Assembly: GCF_014042355.1 (NCBI RefSeq)
Contig: NZ_JACEZU010000003.1
Span: forward strand, 186,001 to 250,000
Direction of reading: 5' to 3'
Origin: Rugamonas apoptosis
Lineage (GTDB): Bacteria > Pseudomonadota > Gammaproteobacteria > Burkholderiales > Burkholderiaceae_D
Length of the DNA: 64,000 nucleotides
Made by a program: the position numbers and the translations under genes. Of this stretch, positions 54,697-63,145 are shown piece after piece (the stretch's first letter is position 1; every line of letters starts with the position of its first letter). Below the pieces are notes generated by a model. The model did no database searches. It was not told the origin of the DNA and saw nothing but the letters and a program-made list of their open reading frames with translations.

Positions 54697-55785
54697 ATGC
54701 CACGGCCGATAGTTGCAACCATCCACCTCGAATCCATGCAGCACAACCTGGCGCGCGCCCGACAGTGCACGCCGCACGCCAAAGCCTGGGGCGTGGTCAA
54801 GGCCAATGGCTATGGCCACGGGCTGGAACGGGCCATGCGCGGTTTCGCGGCGGCCGACGGCCTGGCCCTGATCGAATTCGACAACGCGGTGCGCCTGCGC
54901 GAGCTGGGTTGGAGCAAGCCGATCATGCTGCTGGAAGGCTTTTTCGACGCGTCCGACCTGCACACCATGGCGCAGTACGACCTGAACGGCGCCGTCCACT
55001 GCGAACAGCAGCTGGCCTGGCTGGAGGCGGCCACGCTGCCGCGCAAGCTGAACCTGCACTTGAAGATGAACACCGGGATGAACCGCCTCGGCTTCAAGCC
55101 GGAAGCCTTCGCGGCCGCCCATGCGCGCCTGCGCGCGCTCGATTGCGTGGGCGAGATCACCATGATGACGCATTTCGCCAACGCCGACGAACTGGCCCAC
55201 CCCGGCCTGCCGATCCGCGAACAGATCCGCCGCTTCGAGCTTGGCGCGGCTGGTTTGCCGGGCGCGCGCAGCCTGTCCAATTCGGCCGGCGTGTTGCAGG
55301 CCAGTGAATTGGCCGACGTGCTGGCCAACGACTGGGTGCGCCCCGGCATCATGCTGTACGGCGGCACGCCGGGCGGCAAGAGTGCGGCCGATTTCGGCCT
55401 GCTGCCGACCATGACGCTGGCCAGCGAAATCATCGGCATCCAGGATATTGAAGCGGGCGACATGGTCGGTTACGGCAGCCGCTTCCAGGCCGACGGCCCG
55501 ATGCGGGTGGGCGTGGTGGCCTGCGGCTACGCGGACGGCTACCCGCGCCATGCGCCGCTGGGTACCCCGGTGCTGGTGGATGGCGTGCGTACCCGCCTGG
55601 TGGGGCGCGTCTCGATGGACATGTTGACGGTGGACCTGACCCCGATTCCCCAGGCCCGCGTGGGCAGCGCCGTGACCCTGTGGGGCAAGGGCATGCCGAT
55701 CGACGAAGTGGCCGAGGCGGCCGGCACCATCGGCTATGAACTCATGTGCGCGCTGGCGCCGCGCGTGCGCGTGGTCGAAGGCTGA
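54697..55785 (+). CDS. alr: Alanine racemase
   Basis: The 362-aa PLP enzyme makes D-alanine for peptidoglycan. It has the PLP lysine motif AWGVVKANGYGHG, HLKMNTGMNRLGF, the loop NSAGVLQ, RPGIMLYG and the catalytic tyrosine region ACGYADGYPRH with GRVSMDMLTVDLT. TAAAAT at 54661 is a likely -10 box. The stop is one base before radA, so the two form an operon. Confidence 0.95.
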   Translation: MPRPIVATIHLESMQHNLARARQCTPHAKAWGVVKANGYGHGLERAMRGFAAADGLALIEFDNAVRLRELGWSKPIMLLEGFFDASDLHTMAQYDLNGAVHCEQQLAWLEAATLPRKLNLHLKMNTGMNRLGFKPEAFAAAHARLRALDCVGEITMMTHFANADELAHPGLPIREQIRRFELGAAGLPGARSLSNSAGVLQASELADVLANDWVRPGIMLYGGTPGGKSAADFGLLPTMTLASEIIGIQDIEAGDMVGYGSRFQADGPMRVGVVACGYADGYPRHAPLGTPVLVDGVRTRLVGRVSMDMLTVDLTPIPQARVGSAVTLWGKGMPIDEVAEAAGTIGYELMCALAPRVRVVEG

Positions 55786-55786
55786 T

Positions 55787-57163
55787 ATGGCCAAGGTCAA
55801 GACCAACTACACCTGCAGCGATTGCGGCGCCATCAGCAGCAAGTGGACCGGCCAGTGCGGCGCGTGCCAGCAGTGGAACACGATGGTGGAGACGCTGCCT
55901 GACAATCCGGGCGCCAACCGCTATTCCAACACCCAGCACCAGGCGCTGGCGCAGACGGCGCCCGTGCTGTCGCTGGCCGATATCGACGCCATTGATGTGC
56001 CGAGGTTCGGCACCGGCATCGAGGAATTCGACCGGGTGCTGGGCGGCGGCCTGGTGGCCGGCGGCGTGGTGCTGATCGGCGGCGATCCCGGTATCGGTAA
56101 ATCGACCCTGCTGCTGCAGGCGCTGGCCAATCTGTCGCACCTGAAAAGCGTGCTGTATGTGTCGGGCGAGGAGTCGGGCGCGCAGATCGCGTTGCGCGCC
56201 AAGCGGCTGGCCATCGATGCGCGCGAGCTGAAACTGCAGGCCGAGATCCAGCTGGAGAAGATACTCGGCACGCTGGCCGAGCTGCGGCCCGAGGTGGCCG
56301 TGATCGACTCGATCCAGACCATGTATTCGGACGCGCTCAGCTCCGCCCCCGGCTCCGTGGCCCAGGTGCGCGAATGCGCGGCCCAGCTCACGCGCGTGGC
56401 CAAGACCACCGGCATCACCATCATCCTGGTGGGCCATGTGACGAAGGAGGGTGCTTTGGCCGGCCCCCGCGTGCTGGAGCACATCGTCGACACGGTGCTG
56501 TACTTCGAGGGCGACAGCCATTCCAGCTTCCGGCTGGTGCGGGCGATCAAGAACCGCTTCGGCGCCGTCAATGAGCTGGGCGTGTTCGCCATGACGGAAA
56601 AAGGCTTGAAGGGCGTGTCCAACCCGTCGGCCCTGTTCCTGTCCCAGCACGACAACCAGGTGCCCGGTTCCTGCGTGATGGTGACGCAGGAGGGCACCCG
56701 GCCGCTGCTGGTGGAAATCCAGGCGCTGGTGGACGCCAGCCACCTGCCCAACGCGCGCCGGCTGTCGGTGGGCCTGGAACAGAACCGGCTGGCCATGCTG
56801 CTGGCCGTGCTGCACCGCCACGCCGGCATCGCCGCCTTCGACCAGGACGTGTTCATCAACGCCGTGGGCGGGGTCAAGATCACGGAGCCGGCGGCCGACC
56901 TGGCCGTGCTGCTGGCCATCAATTCCTCGATGCGCAACAAGGCGCTGCCGCGCGGCTTCGTGGTGTTCGGGGAAGTGGGGCTGGCCGGCGAGATCCGGCC
57001 CGCGCCACGGGGCCAGGAGCGGCTGCGCGAGGCGGCCAAGCTGGGCTTCTCGCTGGCCATGATTCCGAAGGCGAACGTGCCCAAGCAGGCCATCGAAGGC
57101 ATGACCATCATCGCCGTCGAGCGCATCGACGATGCCTTCGCCCGCATGCGCGAGCACCAGTGA
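55787..57163 (+). CDS. radA: DNA repair protein RadA
   Basis: The 458-aa branch-migration factor has an N-terminal zinc finger (CSDCGAISSKWTGQCGAC), a RecA-like ATPase with Walker A GGDPGIGKSTLLLQ, the RadA motif KNRFGAVNELG, and a C-terminal Lon-protease-like domain (GGVKITEPAADLAVL, FGEVGLAGEIRPAPRGQ). The start one base after the alr stop is firm; longer frames run into alr. Confidence 0.96.
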   Translation: MAKVKTNYTCSDCGAISSKWTGQCGACQQWNTMVETLPDNPGANRYSNTQHQALAQTAPVLSLADIDAIDVPRFGTGIEEFDRVLGGGLVAGGVVLIGGDPGIGKSTLLLQALANLSHLKSVLYVSGEESGAQIALRAKRLAIDARELKLQAEIQLEKILGTLAELRPEVAVIDSIQTMYSDALSSAPGSVAQVRECAAQLTRVAKTTGITIILVGHVTKEGALAGPRVLEHIVDTVLYFEGDSHSSFRLVRAIKNRFGAVNELGVFAMTEKGLKGVSNPSALFLSQHDNQVPGSCVMVTQEGTRPLLVEIQALVDASHLPNARRLSVGLEQNRLAMLLAVLHRHAGIAAFDQDVFINAVGGVKITEPAADLAVLLAINSSMRNKALPRGFVVFGEVGLAGEIRPAPRGQERLREAAKLGFSLAMIPKANVPKQAIEGMTIIAVERIDDAFARMREHQ

Positions 57164-57335
57164 TCCTGGCGCGCCAACAATTTGATCCAGTCGTACTGTC
57201 GTCCCGCACGCCGATCCTGTTTGGCCTGTAAAATCATGTCCAGTGCTGGCGGTGCGTTGACACCGCTGGCCATGCAGGCAGGCGGCGCACGGCGCCGCTT
57301 CATTTTTTAATGCTCTTACATTATCGGAACATGCA

Positions 57336-57656
57336 GTGTCAGTAGAACAAAGATCAGCCGCGCGCAAGATCATGCGCGCCAAAGCGGTGGTGACCATGGA
57401 CGGCATGCCGCCCCAGCCGGCACGCACGCTGGACATCGGCGCCAGCGGTATATCGCTCACGTTCGAGCACAAGCTGGAAGTGGGCCACCTTGGCAGCGTG
57501 GCGTTTGAGCTGTTTTTGGACGGTAAGGCGCACATCGTCACTTGCCGCTCCAAGGTCAGTTATTGCATCTTCAGCGGCGACCATTTCAAGATTGGTTATC
57601 AGTTCATTAACCTGGACCCGACGGCGCTGAACGCCATCACCAAGTTCCTGCGTTAG
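57336..57656 (+). CDS. PilZ-domain protein
   Basis: The 106-aa protein is a single PilZ domain, expected to bind c-di-GMP. It has the N-terminal RxxxR motif (RSAARK) and the second motif as DIGASG, where the usual S or A at position 3 is Gly. It starts with GTG at 57336, with CGGAA upstream. It lies in a region with several c-di-GMP enzymes but is not linked to any one of them. Confidence 0.8.
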   Translation: MSVEQRSAARKIMRAKAVVTMDGMPPQPARTLDIGASGISLTFEHKLEVGHLGSVAFELFLDGKAHIVTCRSKVSYCIFSGDHFKIGYQFINLDPTALNAITKFLR

Positions 57657-57806
57657 GCGTCGTCCGGCGCCGTCAGGCGTCCGGTCCGCGGCGCGGGCAA
57701 AACGGCCAGATGGCGGGGGAAACGGGCCTTGTTCCCTGTTTTAATTATTCGGCAATAGTGGATAATCAGGCAATTCAAGGCGCATCCGCCACTTTCAGGA
57801 ACCGTC

Positions 57807-58595
57807 ATGGCCACTTCCCCCATCAACGCCAGCAATGTCGGTACGGCGCCGTCGACCGATGTCTACAATCGCGTGCAGCAGACGCTGTCGTCGCAGAATA
57901 CGGGCGTAAGCAAGCTCAACGCCACGCTGGCGCGCGACCAGACCCGTTTATCCGGGCTGGGGCAGTTGCACAGCGCGCTGGCCACCTTCCAGGCCAAGGC
58001 GGCCAGCCTGGCCGGCGGCGGCAAGGCGTCCACCACCGCGCCCGATGCCACCCAGACCGGCAAGAACGTGCGTGCCTTCGTGGCCGCCTATAACGAATTG
58101 AACCAGAAAATGCTGGCCTTGCAGGGCGGCGACTTGAAGGGGGACGTGGCGCTGGGCCAGGTCAGCCGCCAGATGGCGCAGCTGCTCAGGACGGGCGGCG
58201 ATGGCGTATCGGCCGGGGCGCTGGCCAAGGCCGGCGTGACGCTGGACGGCAGCGGCAACCTGCAAGTGGACGACAAGAAATTGAGCGCCGCGCTGGCGGC
58301 CGACGCGGGCGCGGTCACCAAGCTGTTCACCAACGGCGGCAAGGGCATGGCCGACCAGCTGGCCGCCAAGGCGGGCGCCTTCACGGCCGACAACAGCGTG
58401 ATCCGGCGCGAAGCCAGCTCGCTGAACAAGGAAATCACCACCATCAACAGCAAGCGCGCCGTGCTGTCCAAGGCGCTCACCGCCCAGGCCAGCGCGCTGG
58501 CGTCCCTGTACAGCCAGCAGGCGCAGACGGGCGGCGGCGGTTTGCCGGGCGGCACCTCCGGCGCCACCGGCACCGCGTTCGACTTCCTGGCTTGA
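57807..58595 (+). CDS. Short FliD-like flagellar cap protein fragment
   Basis: The 262-aa protein resembles the C-terminal domain of FliD, the flagellar filament cap: VRAFVAAYNELNQKMLALQG, GVTLDGSGNLQVDDKKL, ADAGAVTKLFTNGGKG and the final coiled coil. Ordinary FliD is 450 residues or more, and the hypervariable middle domains are missing here. No flagellar gene is nearby. It is either a specialised short relative or an orphan paralogue; intact start and stop argue against a recent pseudogene. Confidence 0.7.
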   Translation: MATSPINASNVGTAPSTDVYNRVQQTLSSQNTGVSKLNATLARDQTRLSGLGQLHSALATFQAKAASLAGGGKASTTAPDATQTGKNVRAFVAAYNELNQKMLALQGGDLKGDVALGQVSRQMAQLLRTGGDGVSAGALAKAGVTLDGSGNLQVDDKKLSAALAADAGAVTKLFTNGGKGMADQLAAKAGAFTADNSVIRREASSLNKEITTINSKRAVLSKALTAQASALASLYSQQAQTGGGGLPGGTSGATGTAFDFLA

Positions 58596-58672
58596 AGGAC
58601 AACGCTTGCAATCGTGACCACTATGCCTGATCATTTCGGCTTCACAGGGAATTCCATCTTCAGGAGGCGGGC

Positions 58673-59800
58673 ATGGCAGGCAAAGGGTTGGGCAAGCTGT
58701 TTGGTTTGGGACTGGCCGCTGCGGCCGTGATGGCGGCGCTGGCCGCGCCATCGGCGCGCGCGCAGCAGGAAGAAAAAGTCCTCAACATCTACAACTGGTC
58801 GGACTACATCGCTGACGATACGGTCAAGAATTTCGAAAAAGAGACCGGCATCAAGGTCCGTTATGACCTGTTCGACAACAACGAGATCCTCAATTCCAAG
58901 CTGGTGGCGGGCAAGTCCGGCTACGACATCGTGGTGCCCACGGCCCAATGGGCGAAGTTGCAGATCGACGCCCATCTGCTGCGCAAGCTGGACAAGTCCA
59001 AACTGAGCAACCTGGGCAACCTGGACCCGGCCATCCAGGCCAAGTTGTCCAAGATCGACCCCAATAACGACTACCTGGTGGACTGGCTGTGGGGCTACAC
59101 GACGGTGGGTATCAACGTCAACAAGGTCAAGGCGGCGCTGGGCGGCATGCCGATGCCGGACAACGCGTGGGAACTGATCTTCAACCCCAAGTACGCGGCC
59201 AAGCTCAAGTCCTGCGGCGTATCGTTCCTCGATTCGCCGTCCGAAGTGCTGCCGGCCGCGCTGATCTACCTGGGCAAGCCGGCCTATTCGGCCAGCGCGG
59301 CCGATTATGACGCGGCCGGCAAGATGTTGCAGGCCATCCGTCCCTATGTGACCCTGTTCAGCTCGTCCGGCTACATCAACGACATGGCCAACGGCGCCGT
59401 GTGCGTGGCGCTGGGCTGGTCGGGCGACATCAACATCGCCCGCCAGCGCGCCATCGACGCCAAGAACGGCAACGTGATCGAAGTGCTGGTGCCCAAGACC
59501 TCGGCCGCGCTGGTGTTCGACACCATGGCCATCCCGGCCGACGCGCCGCACCCCAACAACGCCCACCTGTGGATCAATTACATCCTGCGCGGCCAGGTGC
59601 ACGCCAGCCTGACCAACAAGGTGTTCTACGCCAACCCGAACACGGCCGGCATGAAGTTTGTGCGCAAGGATATCGCCGGCAACAAGACCGTGTTCCTGTC
59701 GGACGCGGACAAGCAGCGCATGGCCGCGCCTGAAGCGGTGCCGGCCGACATCCGCCGCCATGTGACGCGCGTGTTCACCAAGTTCAAGTCGGGGATGTAA
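58673..59800 (+). CDS. potF: Putrescine/spermidine ABC binding protein (PotF-like)
   Basis: The 375-aa protein has a signal peptide ending PSARAQQ and the PotD/PotF fold: VLNIYNWSDYIADDTVKNFE, YDLFDNNEILNSKLVAGKSG, YDIVVPTAQW, WLWGYTTVGINV and ALGWSGDINIARQRA. AGGAGG sits eight bases before the ATG. Permease and ATPase genes are not adjacent, so it must work with a transporter encoded elsewhere. PotF (putrescine) is favoured over PotD by overall pattern. Confidence 0.9.
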   Translation: MAGKGLGKLFGLGLAAAAVMAALAAPSARAQQEEKVLNIYNWSDYIADDTVKNFEKETGIKVRYDLFDNNEILNSKLVAGKSGYDIVVPTAQWAKLQIDAHLLRKLDKSKLSNLGNLDPAIQAKLSKIDPNNDYLVDWLWGYTTVGINVNKVKAALGGMPMPDNAWELIFNPKYAAKLKSCGVSFLDSPSEVLPAALIYLGKPAYSASAADYDAAGKMLQAIRPYVTLFSSSGYINDMANGAVCVALGWSGDINIARQRAIDAKNGNVIEVLVPKTSAALVFDTMAIPADAPHPNNAHLWINYILRGQVHASLTNKVFYANPNTAGMKFVRKDIAGNKTVFLSDADKQRMAAPEAVPADIRRHVTRVFTKFKSGM

Positions 59801-59905
59801 GCAAGGGGCTGTAAACGGCGGGGGAGGGGAGAAATGATGATGGCGCGAGAGGCAAAATCCGCGAGGACTTTGCCGCTGGCGCCACGGCTTCAATGAAGCT
59901 GGATG

Positions 59906-60028
59906 CTATTCGTGATAGCGGTCGATCAGTTTGTGCTTACTTCCCCGCAGTTCTTCCACGAGTTCGTAAATAACCAGGGCAATCATGCCACCAAAGATGC
60001 CCATGGTGAACCAGGTGATCATAGTCAT
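59906..60028 (-). CDS. Small single-helix membrane protein (40 aa)
   Basis: A 41-codon frame from ATG 60028 to TAG 59906 encodes a hydrophobic helix (WFTMGIFGGMIALVIYELV) followed by a charged tail (EELRGSKHKLIDRYHE). It is too short for routine gene finding. The composition and charge pattern are those of real small membrane proteins. The ribosome site is weak, and ATG 60022 is an alternative. It lies 93 bp downstream of sixA on the same strand. Confidence 0.6.
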   Translation of the reverse strand: MTMITWFTMGIFGGMIALVIYELVEELRGSKHKLIDRYHE

Positions 60029-60121
60029 TCAGTCGACTTACGACGGCTGCCCCCTAGAGTTGGTACACTTAAACTGTAGCAGATCGTTACCGGTTTGCAA
60101 GCCCATCCCAACCATCCGTTT

Positions 60122-60589
60122 CTATTTTACGACCAGGTCGGACCCCATCACGGCCTTCAGGTAGACGCTGAGCGGCTCGTTCGGGTCGCGCTGCGACAAC
60201 CACCATGCGCCGGCCTTGCGGATATCCCATTCCTGCACCTCGCCCGTCATCAACAGCGCGGCCGCCTGGCCCAGCGTGGGCTGGTGGCCGACGATCAGCA
60301 CGGCTTCGCGGCTGGCCGGCCAGTTGGCCGCCTTCAGGATGTCTTCCGGATCGGCGCCCGGCGCCAGGTCGGCGTGGATCTTGTATTTGCGCCCCAGCGC
60401 CTCGGCCGTCTGCAGCGCGCGCACGGCGGGGCTGACCAGTACCCGGCAACTGTCGGGCAGTTGTGAATCCAGCCATTGGCCCATGCGGCGGGCCTGTTTC
60501 TGGCCTTTGGCCGTCAGGGCCCGTTCCAGGTCGGACAGGCCGGGGCCGGCTTCCTCCGCCTCGGCGTGACGCCACAATATCAGGTCCAT
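60122..60589 (-). CDS. sixA: Phosphohistidine phosphatase SixA
   Basis: The 155-aa histidine-phosphatase has the RHG motif as LILWRHAEAEE, the region VLVSPAVRALQTAEAL and the second catalytic histidine in VLIVGHQPTLGQ. SixA removes phosphate from phosphohistidine on Hpt or PtsN-type proteins. It lies downstream of ppk in the same direction, separated by a repeat element. Confidence 0.9.
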   Translation of the reverse strand: MDLILWRHAEAEEAGPGLSDLERALTAKGQKQARRMGQWLDSQLPDSCRVLVSPAVRALQTAEALGRKYKIHADLAPGADPEDILKAANWPASREAVLIVGHQPTLGQAAALLMTGEVQEWDIRKAGAWWLSQRDPNEPLSVYLKAVMGSDLVVK

Positions 60590-60652
60590 GCTGTGCTCCC
60601 TTCGAACGAAACCGGCACCTGGCGGCGGGGCCGACGCCCGCCGCGCATATGC

Positions 60653-60760
60653 TTAGAAGTCATTTCAAAAAGCCCATGGCGTCGTTGTGGCGCCTTGCCG
60701 TGCAAGCGCACTGTCTTCGGCGCCACGCCTAGCCATGGTCATTTTGAAACAACTTCTCAA
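60653..60760. repeat. Foldback repeat element, copy 2
   Basis: About 108 bp, inverted relative to the copy at 53124. On the minus strand AGAAGT pairs with ACTTCT at the ends, then TTTCAAAA with TTTTGAAA, CCATGGC with GCCATGG and GTGGCG with CGCCAC. The ends differ in sequence from copy 1 but remain complementary. It sits between ppk and sixA and contains the ppk stop codon at one end. Confidence 0.85.
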
Positions 60761-62853
60761 TCACCCACTTCGCTGGCTGGCGTGCCCAGCGACTGCATCA
60801 GGAACTGTTGGGCGCCGAACGGGGCTTGCTTGCCACGCGCCTTGCGGCGGTGATATTGGCCGTCCGCTTCCAGGTCCCAGGCGTTGGTGTTGTCCTTCAA
60901 ATAGGGGTTCAAGCCTTCCGCGATCACGCGCCGCTTGAGGGCCCGGTCCAGCACGGGGAAGGCCACTTCGATGCGGCGGAACAGATTGCGGCTCATCCAG
61001 TCCGCGCTGGCCAGCAGCACATCGTGCGCCAGGTCGTTGCGGAAGTAATAGATCCTGCTGTGTTCGAGGAAGCGGCCGATGATGGAGCGTACCTTGATAT
61101 TCTCCGACAGGCCGGGCACGCCCGGCTTGAGGGTGCAGGCGCCGCGCACGATCAGGTCGATCTTGACCCCATCGTGGGAGGCGGCATACAGGGCCCGGAT
61201 CACCGATTCGTCCACCAATGCGTTGATTTTAACAATAATCCGGCCCGGCCGTCCCGCGCGCGCGATGCGCGCTTCGTTGCGGATCGCCTTGATGATCTCA
61301 TTTTGCAACGCGAACGGGGCCAGCCATAAATGGGTCAGCTTGTGGGGTTTGGTCAGGCTGGTCAGGTGGATGAAGATCTCGTTGACCTCCTGGCTCATTT
61401 GCGGGTGGCAGGTGAGCAGGCCGAAGTCCGTGTACAGCTTGGTGGTGGTGGGGTGGTAGTTGCCCGTGCCCAGGTGGGCGTAGTAGCGCAACTCGCCTTC
61501 CTCGCGCCGGATCACCAGCGCCACCTTGGCGTGGGTTTTGAGGCCCACCACGCCGTACACCACCTGGGCGCCGGCCTGTTCCAGCTTGTCGGCCCAGTTG
61601 ATGTTGGCTTCCTCGTCGAAGCGCGCCTTGAGCTCCACGATCACCGTCACTTCCTTGCCTTCGCGCGCGGCCGTCAGCAGCGATTCCATCAAGTCCGAGT
61701 TCATGCCGGTGCGGTAGATGGTCTGCTTGATGGCCACCACGGCCGGGTCATGGGCGGCGCTGCGGATGAAGTCGATGACGGTCTGGAAGGTCTGGAACGG
61801 GTGGTGCAGCAGGATGTCGTGCTGGCGCAGTTCGGCGAAAATGTCGGTGCCGGGCGACTTGCGGCCCACGCCGGGGTAGAACGGCGGAAAGCGCAGGTTG
61901 GCGTGGTTGACGTGGTCGATCATTTCCGTCAGCCGCACCAGGTTGACGGGGCCGTTGACGGCGTACAGCCGGCTCTGGTGCAGGCCGAACTGGTCGAGCA
62001 GGAATTGCGACAGCTCGGGCGGGCAGTTCATGGCCACTTCCAGCCGTACCGAGGTGCCGAACTGGCGCCCCTGCAATTCGCCCTTGAGGGCCTGGCGCAG
62101 GTTCTTCACTTCATCCTCGTCCACCCACAGGTCGCTGTCGCGGGTCACGCGGAACTGGGAATAGGCGATCACTTCGCGCCCGGCGAACAGGTCCGAGATG
62201 TGGGCGTGGATGATGGACGAGAGCAGGCAGAACGACACGCCGCCGCTCTTGGACAGATGGTCGGGCAGCCGGATCACACGCGGCAGCACACGCGGCGCCT
62301 TGACGATGGCGATCGCCGTGCCGCGGCCGAACGCATCCTTGCCCGACAGCGAGACGATGAAATTGAGACTCTTGTTGACCACCTGGGGGAAGGGGTGGGC
62401 CGGGTCCAGTCCGATCGGGGTCAGCAAAGGCCGTACTTCGCGCTCGAAATACTCCTTCACCCAGGCCCGCTGGCCTTCGTTGCGCTCGTTGTGGCGCACC
62501 AGGTGCACGCCTTTGGCTTGCAATTGCGGCAATACTTCCTGGTTCAGGATTTCGTACTGGTGCGCCACCAGCGCGTGGCATTCCTGGCTGATGCGGCTCA
62601 GCGTGGCCGTCAGGGCAGGGTGTTCGGACAGCGGGCCGTCCACGCTGGCGGCCGCCAGCAGGCTGGCCACCCGCACTTCGAAGAACTCGTCCAGGTTGCT
62701 GCTGGCGATGCACAGGTAGCGCAAGCGCTCCAGCAACGGGATGCTGCGATCCTCGGCCTGGGCCAGCACCCGCCGGTTAAAGGCGAGCTGGGACAGTTCC
62801 CGATCAAGAAAAATGCTGGACGTACCAGCTTCCGCGCGCAAATCAGGCTTCAT
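60757..62853 (-). CDS. ppk: Polyphosphate kinase 1
   Basis: The 698-aa enzyme makes polyphosphate from ATP. Landmarks are FLDRELSQLAFNRRVL, NLDEFFEVRVA, the histidine in GLKTHAKVALV near residue 440, GTGNYHPTTTKLYTDFGL and SRIYYFRN. ATG 62853 gives the normal N-terminus; the open frame extends upstream without sense. A Pho-box-like site on the same strand lies about 85 bp before the start, and the divergent pstS gene shares the region. Confidence 0.96.
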   Translation of the reverse strand: MKPDLRAEAGTSSIFLDRELSQLAFNRRVLAQAEDRSIPLLERLRYLCIASSNLDEFFEVRVASLLAAASVDGPLSEHPALTATLSRISQECHALVAHQYEILNQEVLPQLQAKGVHLVRHNERNEGQRAWVKEYFEREVRPLLTPIGLDPAHPFPQVVNKSLNFIVSLSGKDAFGRGTAIAIVKAPRVLPRVIRLPDHLSKSGGVSFCLLSSIIHAHISDLFAGREVIAYSQFRVTRDSDLWVDEDEVKNLRQALKGELQGRQFGTSVRLEVAMNCPPELSQFLLDQFGLHQSRLYAVNGPVNLVRLTEMIDHVNHANLRFPPFYPGVGRKSPGTDIFAELRQHDILLHHPFQTFQTVIDFIRSAAHDPAVVAIKQTIYRTGMNSDLMESLLTAAREGKEVTVIVELKARFDEEANINWADKLEQAGAQVVYGVVGLKTHAKVALVIRREEGELRYYAHLGTGNYHPTTTKLYTDFGLLTCHPQMSQEVNEIFIHLTSLTKPHKLTHLWLAPFALQNEIIKAIRNEARIARAGRPGRIIVKINALVDESVIRALYAASHDGVKIDLIVRGACTLKPGVPGLSENIKVRSIIGRFLEHSRIYYFRNDLAHDVLLASADWMSRNLFRRIEVAFPVLDRALKRRVIAEGLNPYLKDNTNAWDLEADGQYHRRKARGKQAPFGAQQFLMQSLGTPASEVGD

Positions 62854-62938
62854 GGTTTTCTTGTTCACTTTGCAGATAATAGATTCTAGCCTGTCATTAG
62901 TATGTATGTAACACAGCGCGCCAGTGTAGATGTCAAAT

Positions 62939-62956
62939 ATGACAAGTCCATGACAC
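62939..62956 (-). promoter_or_regulatory. Pho box of ppk
   Basis: On the minus strand TGTCAT at 62955-62950 is repeated at 62944-62939, exactly 11 bases apart. TACACT (62928-62923) starts 11 bases downstream and fits the -10 box. Confidence 0.75.
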
Positions 62957-63070
62957 GGGCTGTCATAATTGCCCCTCCAGGCCGTCCGATTGTGACAAGA
63001 AGGGGTAAGATGCTGGGCAAATCGCCCCCTCTCATACTGTATCCGCGCCGTTTCCACTGAATTACACCGA

Positions 63071-63088
63071 TGTCATAAACCTGTCATA
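63071..63088 (+). promoter_or_regulatory. Pho box of pstS
   Basis: TGTCATAAACCTGTCAT at 63071-63087 is a nearly ideal PhoB site with an 11-bp repeat. TAGACT (63098-63103) lies about 10 bases downstream as -10 candidate, 43 bases before the pstS start. Confidence 0.88.
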
Positions 63089-63145
63089 TTTCGCCGGTAG
63101 ACTGCGCAGCATTCCAACCCCTGTCATACTCTTGAAGGACTAGTT

